DNA of 64,000 nucleotides from Rhodanobacter sp. A1T4 (GTDB lineage: Bacteria > Pseudomonadota > Gammaproteobacteria > Xanthomonadales > Rhodanobacteraceae): NCBI RefSeq assembly GCF_014207185.1, contig NZ_JACHCP010000004.1, positions 372,001 to 436,000 of the forward strand, in the 5' to 3' direction. Shown here in pieces: positions 8,751 through 17,883 of this stretch. The notes below the pieces were generated by a model. The model saw nothing but the letters and a program-made list of their open reading frames with translations. It did not search any database and was not told where the DNA came from. Both the position numbers and the translations under genes were made by a program. How positions within the stretch are numbered: the first letter of the stretch is position 1; each line of letters opens with the position of its first letter.

Positions 8751-11111
8751 ATGACTTTTTGCTCGCGCCGCATGTCGTATTGGCTGATCAGTTCCATGCT
8801 ATTCATGGCGGGACCCGTCATCCCTGCGCAGGCCGAAAGTGCGCCTGTCGGCCATGCCGCCGATGTCGATCCACGCATCGGTACCGGTGGCGACGGCCAT
8901 ACCTATCCGGGCGCGACGGTGCCGTTCGGCATGATCCAGCTGAGCCCGGATACGGCGATGCCGGATTTCAAGCACGCCTATAAATGGGCGGCCGGCTATC
9001 AGTACAACGACCCAACCATCATGGGCTTCTCGCACACGCATTTTTCCGGCTCGGGTCACTCGGATCTTGGCGATGTGCTGGTGATGCCGATCGCGGGTGA
9101 CGTGAGGCTGGAGCCGGGTGATGCCACCCAGCCGGGCAGCGGCTACCGCTCGCGTTTTTCGCACGACACTGAAGTTGAGCAGGCGGGTTATTACGCGGTG
9201 ACACTTGCCGATTATGGTGTGCGCGCGGAGCTTACGGCTGGGCAGCGGATCGGCTGGCATCGCTACACGTTTCCCGAGGGCAAGCCGGCGCATGTGCTGC
9301 TGGATCTTCGCCCGAGCATCTACGATTACGCCGGCAAGGTGCTGTGGGCGCATCTGCGCGTGGAACCCGACGGTACGGTCACCGGCTGCCGCACCACGCG
9401 CGGCTGGGCGCCCGGGCGCGAGCTGTGTTTCGCGATGCGCTTCTCGCAGCCAATGACGTCGCGCGAGCTGTACAACCGCGAGACCGATAACGTCTATAAG
9501 GGCTTCGCCGGACCGGGCAATCAGCCACAAGACAAGGATGCACAGAACGGCCGTGCGCTGGTGGCCTCCTTCGATTTCGGCCAGCTGAAACAGCCGCTGG
9601 AAGTGAAGGTGGCTATCTCGACCGTGAGTGAGGTCAACGCGGTCGCCAATCTCGACCAGGATGGCGCTGGCTGGGATTTTGACGCCCGCCGGGCCGCGGC
9701 AACAGCGGCCTGGAACAAGGCGCTGGCGGTGATTGACGTGGAAGGCTCCAAGGCCGCAACGACGAGTTTCTACACCGCGCTGTATCACGCCATGCTCGCG
9801 CCCACACTGAGCACGGACGTCAATGGCGAGTTCCGTGGCCCCGATCACGCCGTGCATCGCGCGCACGATGCCAATGGTGACTTCAACTTCTATTCCACCT
9901 GGTCGATGTGGGATGTCTACCGCGCCGAGGAACCGTTGATGGTGCTGCTGCGGCCGGATCTCAGCACGCTGTTCATCCGTTCGTTGATCGCCGCGCGTGA
10001 AGCCAGTCCGTTCGGCATCCTGCCCGTGTGGGCGTATCAGGGGCTGGAAACGTGGTGCATGACCGGCTATCACGCGCTGCCGATAATCGCCGATGCCTAC
10101 ATCAAGGGCGTGCGCGGCTTCGACGCCGAGGCCGCGATGCGCGCGATGGTCGCCAGCGCGACCTATGCACCGTACGGCGATCTGGGTGATTACATGAAAC
10201 TCGGCTATGTCCCGATCGACAAGGAAGTGGAAGGCGCATCCAAGACCCAGGAATATGCCTACGACGACTGGTCGCTGGCACAGATGGCCAAGGCGATGGG
10301 CAAGACCGACATCGCGGCGACATTCGAGCAGCGCGCCGGTAACTGGCGCCATGTGTGGGATCCGAAAACCAGTTTCATGCGTGCGCGGTTGAGCAATGGC
10401 CAGTTCCGTGAGCCGTTCGATCCGAACTTCGCCGGTTACGGCAGCGACTACACCGAAGCCAATGCCTGGCAGTACTCCTGGTACGTGCCGCAGGATGTGG
10501 CCGGGCTGATCGGCGCCTTCGGCGGCGACGCCAAGTTCACCGCCAAACTCGACCAGGTATTCGACGCCAAGGTCGATCCGGCACAGTTCAAGGACGTGGA
10601 GGACATCACTGGGCTGATCGGCTGGTATGCGCATGGCAACGAGCCCAGCCACCATATCGCCTATCTGTACGACTATGCCGGCGCACCGTGGAAGACACAG
10701 CAACGGTTGAAGCAGATCATGGACAGCCAGTACGCATCGCGGCCGGACGGCCTGACCGGCAATGACGATCTGGGCCAGATGTCGGCCTGGTACATTTTCA
10801 CTGCGCTGGGGTTCTACCCGGTGACCCCGGGCAGCGTCGAATACGCGATCGGGCGACCGTTCGTGGCGCATGCATCGATCCACTTGAGCAACGGCCATAC
10901 CTTCAGCGTAAGCGCCGACCCCCTGGACGACGCGCATCCCTACGTTGGTGCGGTGACGCTCAACGGCAAACCACTGGATCGGGTGTATCTGCATCACGCC
11001 GAGATTCTTGCCGGCGGCGAGCTGCACTTCAGCATGCAGGCCGAGCCGAGCAAGACTTGGGGAACGGGCATTGCCGCGCGGCCATCGGCGACCAGTCGCT
11101 ATGGTCATTGA
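8751..11111 (+). CDS. Secreted GH92-family alpha-mannosidase
   Basis: A 786-residue exported glycosidase. A signal peptide (cleavage near AQAES) precedes the GH92 N-terminal beta-sandwich (DVDPRIGTGGDGHTYPGATVPFGM, GFSHTHFSGSGHSDLGD) and the alpha/alpha barrel (YHAMLAPTLSTDVNGE, STWSMWDVYRAEEPL, TGNDDLGQMSAWYIFTALGFYPVTPG). GH92 enzymes are calcium-dependent exo-alpha-mannosidases, mostly alpha-1,2 but also 1,3, 1,4 and 1,6. Length and all major blocks are as usual for the family. A GAGG ribosome site lies 7 bases before the ATG. It is divergent from the LacI regulator and would release mannose for the permease, isomerase and kinase encoded opposite. Linkage specificity cannot be read from sequence. 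Confidence 0.94.
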   Translation: MTFCSRRMSYWLISSMLFMAGPVIPAQAESAPVGHAADVDPRIGTGGDGHTYPGATVPFGMIQLSPDTAMPDFKHAYKWAAGYQYNDPTIMGFSHTHFSGSGHSDLGDVLVMPIAGDVRLEPGDATQPGSGYRSRFSHDTEVEQAGYYAVTLADYGVRAELTAGQRIGWHRYTFPEGKPAHVLLDLRPSIYDYAGKVLWAHLRVEPDGTVTGCRTTRGWAPGRELCFAMRFSQPMTSRELYNRETDNVYKGFAGPGNQPQDKDAQNGRALVASFDFGQLKQPLEVKVAISTVSEVNAVANLDQDGAGWDFDARRAAATAAWNKALAVIDVEGSKAATTSFYTALYHAMLAPTLSTDVNGEFRGPDHAVHRAHDANGDFNFYSTWSMWDVYRAEEPLMVLLRPDLSTLFIRSLIAAREASPFGILPVWAYQGLETWCMTGYHALPIIADAYIKGVRGFDAEAAMRAMVASATYAPYGDLGDYMKLGYVPIDKEVEGASKTQEYAYDDWSLAQMAKAMGKTDIAATFEQRAGNWRHVWDPKTSFMRARLSNGQFREPFDPNFAGYGSDYTEANAWQYSWYVPQDVAGLIGAFGGDAKFTAKLDQVFDAKVDPAQFKDVEDITGLIGWYAHGNEPSHHIAYLYDYAGAPWKTQQRLKQIMDSQYASRPDGLTGNDDLGQMSAWYIFTALGFYPVTPGSVEYAIGRPFVAHASIHLSNGHTFSVSADPLDDAHPYVGAVTLNGKPLDRVYLHHAEILAGGELHFSMQAEPSKTWGTGIAARPSATSRYGH

Positions 11112-11234
11112 GTCATTGCCGGGGTGAATGGTGGCGTTCACTCGACGCGTGGGCGAAGCGGCTCGGCGGCCAGCGGAAACATGCCAAAATGTGCTGATGC
11201 CCGATTTTGAAGATCGACCGATGACGCGACTCAC

Positions 11235-13037
11235 ATGAAAGCCAGGGATATCGTGAACTGGCGTATCGCTGGCCTGCTGGTCGCCATCTTCATCATTGTC
11301 GGGCTGCCGTATCTCGTCACGCTCAACAACCTGCATCAGACCCAGGAAGCGACAGCTTGGGTAGCGCATTCCAACGCCGTCAAGTCAGTGACTTACGAGG
11401 TCGCCTATCTGGTTCGCGACAGTGAGGCGGCGACTTACCGGATGCTGGTCGGTGACGGCAATCCAACGACACAGATGCGCGCCGATCGCGCCAGTACCGG
11501 TGTGACGGGCCTGTTGTCGCAGTTGCGTGAGATGACGCGGGATAACCCCGACCAGCAAATCCTGATTGGTTCGCTGGAGAGTAGTGTCAATGGCCGAGTT
11601 ACCCTCATGAATCAGGCCATGGTGCGAATACAGCAGGCCAATGCCGCAGGTGCCCGGCAATCGCTGCGCGACGCTGGCGACCTGTTCAAGATCAACCCGC
11701 AGATCGCGGCGATCGTGAAAAACGAGGACATGCTGCTGGAATCCCGGCGGGCCGCCGCCAATCACGAGTCGATGAACGGAAAGATCGTGCTTGGGGTTAC
11801 GGCGCTGGCGCAGCTGTTGCTGCTGGCGATCATTGTGGTGATGTCCGAGCGGCAGATTGGCCGCCGCCTGATGGCGGAAACCCGCGAGAGCAGTGCGGTG
11901 ATGCGCTCGCAGCAGATTCTGCAGGCGGTGCGTGAGCCCATCGCCCTGTTCGACGACAAGCTGGATGCGTTGCTGGTCAATACGGCCTTCAGTGAGTTGT
12001 ATCAGATGGACCCGCGAGAGCACTCGCAGCCGTTGATGCAGGTCGGTCACGGTGCCTGGAGCGATCCGATCCTGCAGCAACGGCTCAGGGACGTGCTGTT
12101 GCGCGATCGCGAGTTGTGGGATTACGACATGACCCAGCGCACGGCCGACGGTGAAGATCGGTACGTGGTGATCAATGCCCGACGGCTGCAGCAACGCGAG
12201 GCCGACGCGCCGACGCTGCTGCTGACGGTAAGCGATATCACCGCCCGCGCGCTGGTCGAGCAGAAAGTAGGCGAGCTCAATCATCAGCTGGAAGGCAAGA
12301 TCAGCCAGATCTCTGACGTTAACCGCGAACTCGAGGCATTCAGCTACTCGGTTTCGCACGATCTGCGCGCGCCTTTACGCCATATTTCCGGCTTCGCCCG
12401 CAAGCTGGAGCATCATCTGGGCGAACATGTGGATGAAAAGGCGGCCCACTACATCGAGGTGATTTCCGGCTCGGCGCAGCGCATGGCCCAGCTGATTGAC
12501 GACCTGCTGGTGTTCTCGCGGCTTGGTCGTGGTGCGCTGCGTCTGCAGGCGGTGGACATGCAGACCGTGGTCGAAGAGTCCAAGGCGATCATCGAATCGG
12601 GTGTGCATGACCGCCGCATCGTGTGGGATCTGGCGCCGCTACCGATGGTGATCGGCGATGAGAACATGCTGCGCACGGTCTGGCAGAACCTGCTGGGTAA
12701 CGCGGTCAAGTACACTGCACAGCGCGAAGTCGCCACGATCGCGGTGCGAGTGCAGCAGAGCGCCAACGGTGATTACGAGTTCACCGTGGCTGACAATGGC
12801 GCAGGCTTCGACATGCAGTACGCTGATAAGCTGTTTGGCGTTTTTCAGCGCCTGCATCGCGCTTCCGAGTTTGTCGGCAACGGCATCGGTCTGGCCAATG
12901 TGCGGCGCATCGTGGGCCGCCACGGTGGCCGCGTCTGGGCTGACGCCGAGCTGGGCAAAGGCGCAAACTTCCATTTTTCGCTACCGGCCACTGATCTGGC
13001 GGGAGCATCAGCTTCAACGAATGAGAGCCGCGTATGA
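11235..13037 (+). CDS. CHASE3-like/PAS sensor histidine kinase
   Basis: A 600-residue membrane sensor kinase. It has a transmembrane segment near residues 11-32, a helical extracytoplasmic domain of CHASE3 type up to about 180, and a second transmembrane segment (LGVTALAQLLLLAIIVVM). A PAS-like region (about 230-345) and a short coiled coil follow. The HisKA domain carries the phospho-acceptor His375 (SYSVSHDLRAPLRHI). The ATPase domain has an N-box (NLLGNAVKYT), a G1 box (DNGAGFD) and GNGIGLANV. This resembles phytochrome-type kinases that pair with Rcp1-like regulators. The stop overlaps the next gene start as ATGA, so the two are coupled. The stimulus is unknown. Confidence 0.92.
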   Translation: MKARDIVNWRIAGLLVAIFIIVGLPYLVTLNNLHQTQEATAWVAHSNAVKSVTYEVAYLVRDSEAATYRMLVGDGNPTTQMRADRASTGVTGLLSQLREMTRDNPDQQILIGSLESSVNGRVTLMNQAMVRIQQANAAGARQSLRDAGDLFKINPQIAAIVKNEDMLLESRRAAANHESMNGKIVLGVTALAQLLLLAIIVVMSERQIGRRLMAETRESSAVMRSQQILQAVREPIALFDDKLDALLVNTAFSELYQMDPREHSQPLMQVGHGAWSDPILQQRLRDVLLRDRELWDYDMTQRTADGEDRYVVINARRLQQREADAPTLLLTVSDITARALVEQKVGELNHQLEGKISQISDVNRELEAFSYSVSHDLRAPLRHISGFARKLEHHLGEHVDEKAAHYIEVISGSAQRMAQLIDDLLVFSRLGRGALRLQAVDMQTVVEESKAIIESGVHDRRIVWDLAPLPMVIGDENMLRTVWQNLLGNAVKYTAQREVATIAVRVQQSANGDYEFTVADNGAGFDMQYADKLFGVFQRLHRASEFVGNGIGLANVRRIVGRHGGRVWADAELGKGANFHFSLPATDLAGASASTNESRV

Positions 13038-13480
13038 ACAAGCGTGATCTGCGTACCATCCTGCTGGTTGAAGACAGCCCTGCCGATGCCGAAATGGCAC
13101 TGGATGCGCTGAGCGGCGCACATCTGGCCAACCCGGTGGTGCACGTGGAGGACGGCGTGGAGTGCCTCGACTATCTGTATTGCCGTGGTGCGTTCGACGG
13201 CCGTCAGACCGGTGACCCGGCGGTGGTGCTGCTGGATATCAAGATGCCGCGCATGAATGGCCTGGACGTGCTGACACAGATGCGCGGCGACGATCGCTTT
13301 CGGCGCATCCCGGTGGTGATCCTTTCCTCTTCGCGCGAAGAGAGCGATCTGGCGCGCAGCTGGGATCTGGGCGCCAACGCCTACGTGATCAAGCCGGTCG
13401 ACGTGGACCAGTTTTTCGAGGCGGTGCGCACGCTCGGTCAGTTCTGGGCGGTGCTCAATCAATCGCCGGAAAAAGAGTGA
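13034..13480 (+). CDS. Single-domain response regulator (Rcp1/CheY-like)
   Basis: A 148-residue receiver domain with no output domain. The phospho-acceptor is Asp68 (VVLLDIKMPRMNG), with the acidic pair in LVEDS, Ser98-Ser100 in the switch position and Lys120 (VIKPVD). The insert around residues 45-60 is typical of Rcp1-like partners of phytochrome-type kinases. It is translationally coupled to the preceding kinase by a 4-base overlap, so that kinase is its likely phosphodonor. It may pass phosphate on to the hybrid protein encoded next or bind a target protein directly. Confidence 0.93.
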   Translation: MNKRDLRTILLVEDSPADAEMALDALSGAHLANPVVHVEDGVECLDYLYCRGAFDGRQTGDPAVVLLDIKMPRMNGLDVLTQMRGDDRFRRIPVVILSSSREESDLARSWDLGANAYVIKPVDVDQFFEAVRTLGQFWAVLNQSPEKE

Positions 13481-13629
13481 TTGTGCAAGGAGCGATGGCG
13501 TGAGCAAGAATGAATGGTCGATTTAAAGTTGCGAAACCTTTAGTTGCCAACAGCGTTGCGATCGCACTTATTCGTGTAACGCGGTTGCACAGTTTCTGGT
13601 AAAGCTGAGTCAGTTCTCTGGAAACCCCC

Positions 13630-15195
13630 ATGCCAAACCGACAGATTCAATCCACGCCATCTATTCGCGTGTTACAGGTCGAGGACAGCGCGCTCGATGC
13701 CGAGCTTGTGCTGGCGCAGCTCGATGAGGATGGCATTGCCTACGAAGTGCAACTGGTCGACGATGCGCCGCGTTTCGTCGCCGCGCTTGACGAGTTCAAG
13801 CCGAACATCGTGCTGTCCGATCTCAGCATGCCGGGGTTTTCCGGCCAGCATGCGCTGGAGCTGCTGCGCCAGCGCGATGAGGATCTCCCCTTTATTTTTG
13901 TCTCCGCCACCTTGGGCGAAGATGCCGCGATCGAAGCATTGCGAAATGGCGCCACCGATTACATCCTCAAGCAGAACCCGGCGCGACTGGCCAGCGCCGT
14001 TCGCCGCGCCCTGGCCGAGGCCGATGCGCGCCGCGCCAGCCGTCGCGCCGAAGCCGAGCTGATCCGCGCACAGCGCTTTGAGAGCCTGGCGATGCTGGCC
14101 GGTGGCCTCAGCCACGATCTGCGCAACCTCTTGCAACCACTGCTGCTGGCTGGCGATAGCTTGCAGGATTATCAGGACGATCCGCGACTGGCGCGGCTGG
14201 GCAAGCTGGTGCGTGATTGTGGCAAGCGTGGCCTGGACATGGTGCAGTCGATGCTGTCGTTTGCGCGTGGTGCGCGACGCGCGGAAGAGGTGCGTCTGGG
14301 TGCGTTGCTCAATGCGCTCGATCTGCTTCTCCAGGGCAGCATACCGCGCTCGGTCGCGATGGAACTGGCGATCGAGGATCCGGAATTGTTGTTCGAAGGC
14401 AACCACACCGAGTTGCAGCAGTGCCTGCTGAATCTTTGCCTCAACGCGATTCAGGCGATGCCGGACGGTGGCAACCTGCGCATCGAAACGGCGCAGATCC
14501 AGCTGCCGCTGGATTTCTTTTTGCCGGAGGAGCATCCAAGGCGCGGTAAGGGAAACTACCTTCGCATGAGCGTGGTCGACAGCGGTATCGGCATGAGTCA
14601 GGACGTGCTGGAGCGACTGTTCGAGCCGTTTTTCACCACCAAGGAGACCGGCACCGGCCTCGGTCTGCTGTCGTGCAAGCGCATCGTCAGCACGCACGGC
14701 GGCGTGATGCGGGTGAACAGCGAGCCAGGTAAAGGTACCCGTTTTGATCTGTATATCCCACTGGAAGTACTTACTGCCGATAGCGAGCAGGGCAGCAAGG
14801 ATGGTCTCGAAGGTTCCGGTGAACGCGTTCTGGTCGTGGTGGAAGAGGCCGGTCAGCTATCGCTGATGGTCGACACGCTCGACTCCTACGGCTACGAGGC
14901 GCACGCCAGTCAGAGCGGCACCGCGGCCCTGCAGTGGATCGAGGCCTGTGGCCTGCCGGATCTGGTCGTGCTGGATGCCGACATGAATCTGTATACCGGC
15001 GTGCGCACCTTGGCGGCCTTGACCGAACATGGTTACAGCGGTGCTGTGATCCTGCTCGGTCGCCCCGAAGCGCCGCCGGATCTGCACGAGCTACCGCCGT
15101 TCGATCACCTCTACGTGATGAACAAGCCGATCACCACACAGGTACTTCTAAAGACACTCAACAAGGCACTGCTGGCTGCCGGTGCAGAGAAGTAA
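13630..15195 (+). CDS. Hybrid receiver-histidine kinase-receiver protein
   Basis: A 521-residue soluble signalling protein with no transmembrane segment. Order: receiver domain (residues about 12-128, Asp64 acceptor, Lys114); HisKA with His162 (GGLSHDLRNLLQPL, NtrB-like); ATPase domain (NLCLNAIQAM N-box, VVDSGIGMS, TGTGLGLL); second receiver (398-515). The last domain keeps the acceptor Asp449 and Lys499, but its acidic pair reads EE instead of DD/ED and the usual Ser/Thr switch position falls in ILLGR with no Ser/Thr, so it may be weakly active or regulatory. It follows the kinase/Rcp1-like pair on the same strand after 149 bases. Together they could form a phosphorelay; the output is not visible here. 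Confidence 0.88.
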   Translation: MPNRQIQSTPSIRVLQVEDSALDAELVLAQLDEDGIAYEVQLVDDAPRFVAALDEFKPNIVLSDLSMPGFSGQHALELLRQRDEDLPFIFVSATLGEDAAIEALRNGATDYILKQNPARLASAVRRALAEADARRASRRAEAELIRAQRFESLAMLAGGLSHDLRNLLQPLLLAGDSLQDYQDDPRLARLGKLVRDCGKRGLDMVQSMLSFARGARRAEEVRLGALLNALDLLLQGSIPRSVAMELAIEDPELLFEGNHTELQQCLLNLCLNAIQAMPDGGNLRIETAQIQLPLDFFLPEEHPRRGKGNYLRMSVVDSGIGMSQDVLERLFEPFFTTKETGTGLGLLSCKRIVSTHGGVMRVNSEPGKGTRFDLYIPLEVLTADSEQGSKDGLEGSGERVLVVVEEAGQLSLMVDTLDSYGYEAHASQSGTAALQWIEACGLPDLVVLDADMNLYTGVRTLAALTEHGYSGAVILLGRPEAPPDLHELPPFDHLYVMNKPITTQVLLKTLNKALLAAGAEK

Positions 15196-15228
15196 TCGGC
15201 GTACCGAGTCCAGGACTGAAATGGCAAA

Positions 15229-15254
15229 ACTGACGCGTGATTTTCAGCGTCAGT
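15229..15254. terminator. Possible weak hairpin between converging genes
   Basis: An 8-bp inverted repeat (ACTGACGC and GCGTCAGT, 10-base loop) lies between the hybrid kinase stop and the pilR stop and overlaps the last codons of pilR. There is no clear U-tract, so termination is only possible. Confidence 0.3.
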
Positions 15255-16644
15255 CGATGCCGAGTTTTTTCAGCTTGTAACGCAGTGCGCGGAACGTGAT
15301 GCCGAGCTTTCTGGCAGCCGCGGTCTTGTTGTAGCGCGACTCCTCCAGCGCCTTGACGATGGCGGTGCGCTCAAGGTTGCTGATGTAGTCGTCGAGACCG
15401 CCGTTGCTGTCGACAACCTGCGAAGGTGCTGCCTGCTGCAGGTTATTGCCCGGAGCGCCTTCTTGATGAGTCTGGCGCGGCGCGCGCTGTGGCAGCATCA
15501 GATCATCCGCGTCGATGCTGTTGCCGTCGCACATGGCCATTGCGCGCTCGAGAATATTTTCCAGCTCGCGCACGTTACCGGGAAACTCGTAAGCCTCAAG
15601 CGCCTGACGTGCCGCGGGCAGCAGCTGGCCAACCGCTTCACCACTCTTGCCCGCCAGCGCTTTCAGGATATATGCCGAAAGCTGCGGCACGTCACCGCGA
15701 CGTTCGCGCAGCGGTGGCACGCGCAGCTCGATCACATTGATGCGATAGAACAGATCCTGCCGGAACTGGCCTTGTTCAACGAGCTGACCCAGATTCTTGT
15801 GAGTGGCGGAAAGAATGCGCGTGTCGACCGGAATCTCGTCGCGGCCGCCGATCGAGCGTACCGCTTTTTCCTGGATCGCACGCAGCAGCTTCACCTGCAT
15901 ATGCAATGGCAGCTCGGCTACTTCGTCGAGAAACAGTGTGCCGCCCTGTGCTGCCTGAAACAGGCCTTCCTTGTCGCTGCTGGCGCCGGTAAAACTGCCT
16001 TTGCGATGGCCGAAAAATTCGCTTTCCATCAGCTCGGAGGGAATGGCGCCGCAGTTGACCGGAATGAACGGACCGCTGGCGCGCGGGCCTTGTTCGTGGA
16101 TCAGTCGCGCGACCAGCTCTTTGCCGACGCCAGATTCGCCGGCGATGTATACCGGCGCCTGATTGCGCGCCAGTTTGCCGATCGTGGCGCGCACCTGCTG
16201 CATCGCCGGCGAGTCGCCGATCAGCCGATCGCTGGAGTCGCCGGTTTTCGCCGTGCCGCTGCCGTTACGCTTTTCTTCGGCAAGCTTCAGCGCCGTGCGT
16301 ACCAGACCACGCAGCATCTGGATATCGACCGGCTTGGAAACGAAGTCGAAGGCTCCGGCCTTGAGTGCGTTGACCGCTGCGTCCACGTTGCCATAGGCGG
16401 TAATCATCGCGACCGGCGTATCCGGCGTGCTGTCGGAAATCAGCTCGATGATCTCCTGTCCATCACCGTCAGGCAGTCGCATGTCGGTGAAACACAGGTC
16501 ATAGGTCTTCTCGGCGAGGGCTTTGCGCGCTTCAGCTACGGTGCCTACAGCGTCAACCTGCAGGTCCATCCGCCCAAGAGTAATGGTGAGCAGTTCGCGG
16601 ATGTCGCGTTCGTCGTCAATGACCAGAACGGTCTGTAAGCTCAT
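15250..16644 (-). CDS. pilR: Type IV pilus sigma-54 response regulator PilR
   Basis: A 464-residue NtrC-class activator of sigma-54 promoters such as pilA. Receiver domain with Asp54 (CFTDMRLPDG) and Lys104 (SKPVD); AAA+ domain with Walker A GESGVGKE (169-176), the sigma-54 contact loop GSFTGA (216-221, the form usual for PilR), and Walker B TLFLDEVAELP; C-terminal Fis-type helix-turn-helix (NKTAAARKLGITFRALRYKL). Start MSLQTVLVIDDE was chosen over a longer open frame because it fits receiver-domain starts. Its partner pilS normally sits directly upstream, but here it is 12 kb away with a sugar operon between. pilR therefore needs its own promoter or readthrough from that operon. Confidence 0.93.
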   Translation of the reverse strand: MSLQTVLVIDDERDIRELLTITLGRMDLQVDAVGTVAEARKALAEKTYDLCFTDMRLPDGDGQEIIELISDSTPDTPVAMITAYGNVDAAVNALKAGAFDFVSKPVDIQMLRGLVRTALKLAEEKRNGSGTAKTGDSSDRLIGDSPAMQQVRATIGKLARNQAPVYIAGESGVGKELVARLIHEQGPRASGPFIPVNCGAIPSELMESEFFGHRKGSFTGASSDKEGLFQAAQGGTLFLDEVAELPLHMQVKLLRAIQEKAVRSIGGRDEIPVDTRILSATHKNLGQLVEQGQFRQDLFYRINVIELRVPPLRERRGDVPQLSAYILKALAGKSGEAVGQLLPAARQALEAYEFPGNVRELENILERAMAMCDGNSIDADDLMLPQRAPRQTHQEGAPGNNLQQAAPSQVVDSNGGLDDYISNLERTAIVKALEESRYNKTAAARKLGITFRALRYKLKKLGID

Positions 16645-16768
16645 GGCAAGCCGTGCAGCAGTAGGTTTGTAAGAGAATACCCGCCTGTGCTCTGCAGGGC
16701 AAAGACTGTCATCAGCTTGCGGGCGAGAGGCGACGCGAGTCACTGTCAGCGCCACCCTTCGTTAATAT

Positions 16769-17842
16769 CTAGCGGCCCAGATGGCGATCGAAAAAATTCA
16801 CTATCACCGCGTAGGCTTCTTTCGATTCGGGCATCTCTGGATCGGAGAAGAACGAGTGCCACATGCCGTCCCACACGTGCAACTCGGCAGATACGCCGGC
16901 ATCATCGAGCAGGCGCTGGCTTTGCAATTCCGAACTCATCGAGAAATCGCGCGTGCCGGTAATCAGCAGCGTGGGTGGAAACTTGGCCAGCAGTGCGGGT
17001 GAGTTCGCCGGAAATACCAGTGGGTCGTCGGCCTTGGCGCCGGCGAAATACGGCAGGCTGGCCAGCTTGAGCGGGGCATTGGGTACTGCCTGACCGTTGA
17101 GTATCGGTGCCGTATATACCGAGTCGCCGCTGAACTCGGCGATGGAGCCGCAGAACGTGCCGATGGCGCCAGGCACCGGGAGCTTTTTTGAAATCATCCA
17201 CGCGACCGCTTCGCCGGTCAGCACACCGCCGGCGGAACAACCGTAGATGCCGATGTTTTTTGCCTGGTATTGTTTCAGTAGGGCGGTATAGACGGCTGCC
17301 ACGTCTTCGCTGGCAGCGGGGAAAACATGCTCCGGGCCTTCGCGGTAATCGACCGTGATCACCTTGATTTTGCCGAGGTTCGCGATGGGGATGGATTCGA
17401 CCAGTCCGCCGCTGTGCGCACCCCACAGAAAGGCACCGCCATGCAGGTTGATCAGTACGCGCTTTTTCTGTGCCGCGGCGATACCTCCGGCAGGCAGCAC
17501 CACATCGGTGTGAACACCGCCGATAGTCTCGGCATGAATAGTCACCGGATAGATCTTCTGCATACGGTTGGCGCGGTCGGTATTGATCTTGTCGTAGAAC
17601 GTGCGACTCGGTTCGATGCCCAAAAGCAGCGATGGGGTTTTCTTGCCGTCTGCCAGTACCTGCTGGAACATCTTTGCGGCTTCCGGCGAGGCATAGGTCG
17701 AATAGGGAATGGCAAACGCTGGCCCGGTTACGGTGCCGCTCTTGTCGATGCCGGGTTGTTGGCTATCGGCAAACACGGGAGCGCCAAACAGACAGGCCAG
17801 GATGGCGATGGATACGGTGTGGCGATAGCGGGTCAGTTTCAA
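16769..17842 (-). CDS. Exported alpha/beta-hydrolase, esterase/deacetylase-like
   Basis: A 357-residue alpha/beta-hydrolase of the esterase/lipase (BD-FAE/Aes-like) kind. It has a signal peptide (IAILACLFGAPVFADS), an oxyanion-hole motif HGGAFLWG, the nucleophile elbow GCSAGG, and a C-terminal Asp/His pair (TGTRDFS; DGMWHSFF). I chose the TTG at 17842 because GAGGA lies 8 bases before it and the signal peptide starts there; the upstream open frame is unlike a protein start. It is the last gene of the five-gene sugar operon, 41 bases after the secreted GH65 gene. It may remove acyl groups from the sugar substrate before hydrolysis; the substrate is inference. Confidence 0.85.
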   Translation of the reverse strand: MKLTRYRHTVSIAILACLFGAPVFADSQQPGIDKSGTVTGPAFAIPYSTYASPEAAKMFQQVLADGKKTPSLLLGIEPSRTFYDKINTDRANRMQKIYPVTIHAETIGGVHTDVVLPAGGIAAAQKKRVLINLHGGAFLWGAHSGGLVESIPIANLGKIKVITVDYREGPEHVFPAASEDVAAVYTALLKQYQAKNIGIYGCSAGGVLTGEAVAWMISKKLPVPGAIGTFCGSIAEFSGDSVYTAPILNGQAVPNAPLKLASLPYFAGAKADDPLVFPANSPALLAKFPPTLLITGTRDFSMSSELQSQRLLDDAGVSAELHVWDGMWHSFFSDPEMPESKEAYAVIVNFFDRHLGR

Positions 17843-17883
17843 GATGGATTCCTCGATATGGTTCGGAATACAAAGTCGACGCG

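Noticed and set aside
8799-11369. An 856-codon open frame on the minus strand across the GH92 gene
   Set aside because: It is antisense to an intact, motif-complete GH92 gene. Its translation is rich in Arg, His and Ala without domain features, as expected for a shadow frame in GC-rich DNA.
15250-16644. GSFTGA instead of GAFTGA in PilR as a loss-of-function sign
   Set aside because: GSFTGA is the usual form in PilR proteins, so it is not a defect.
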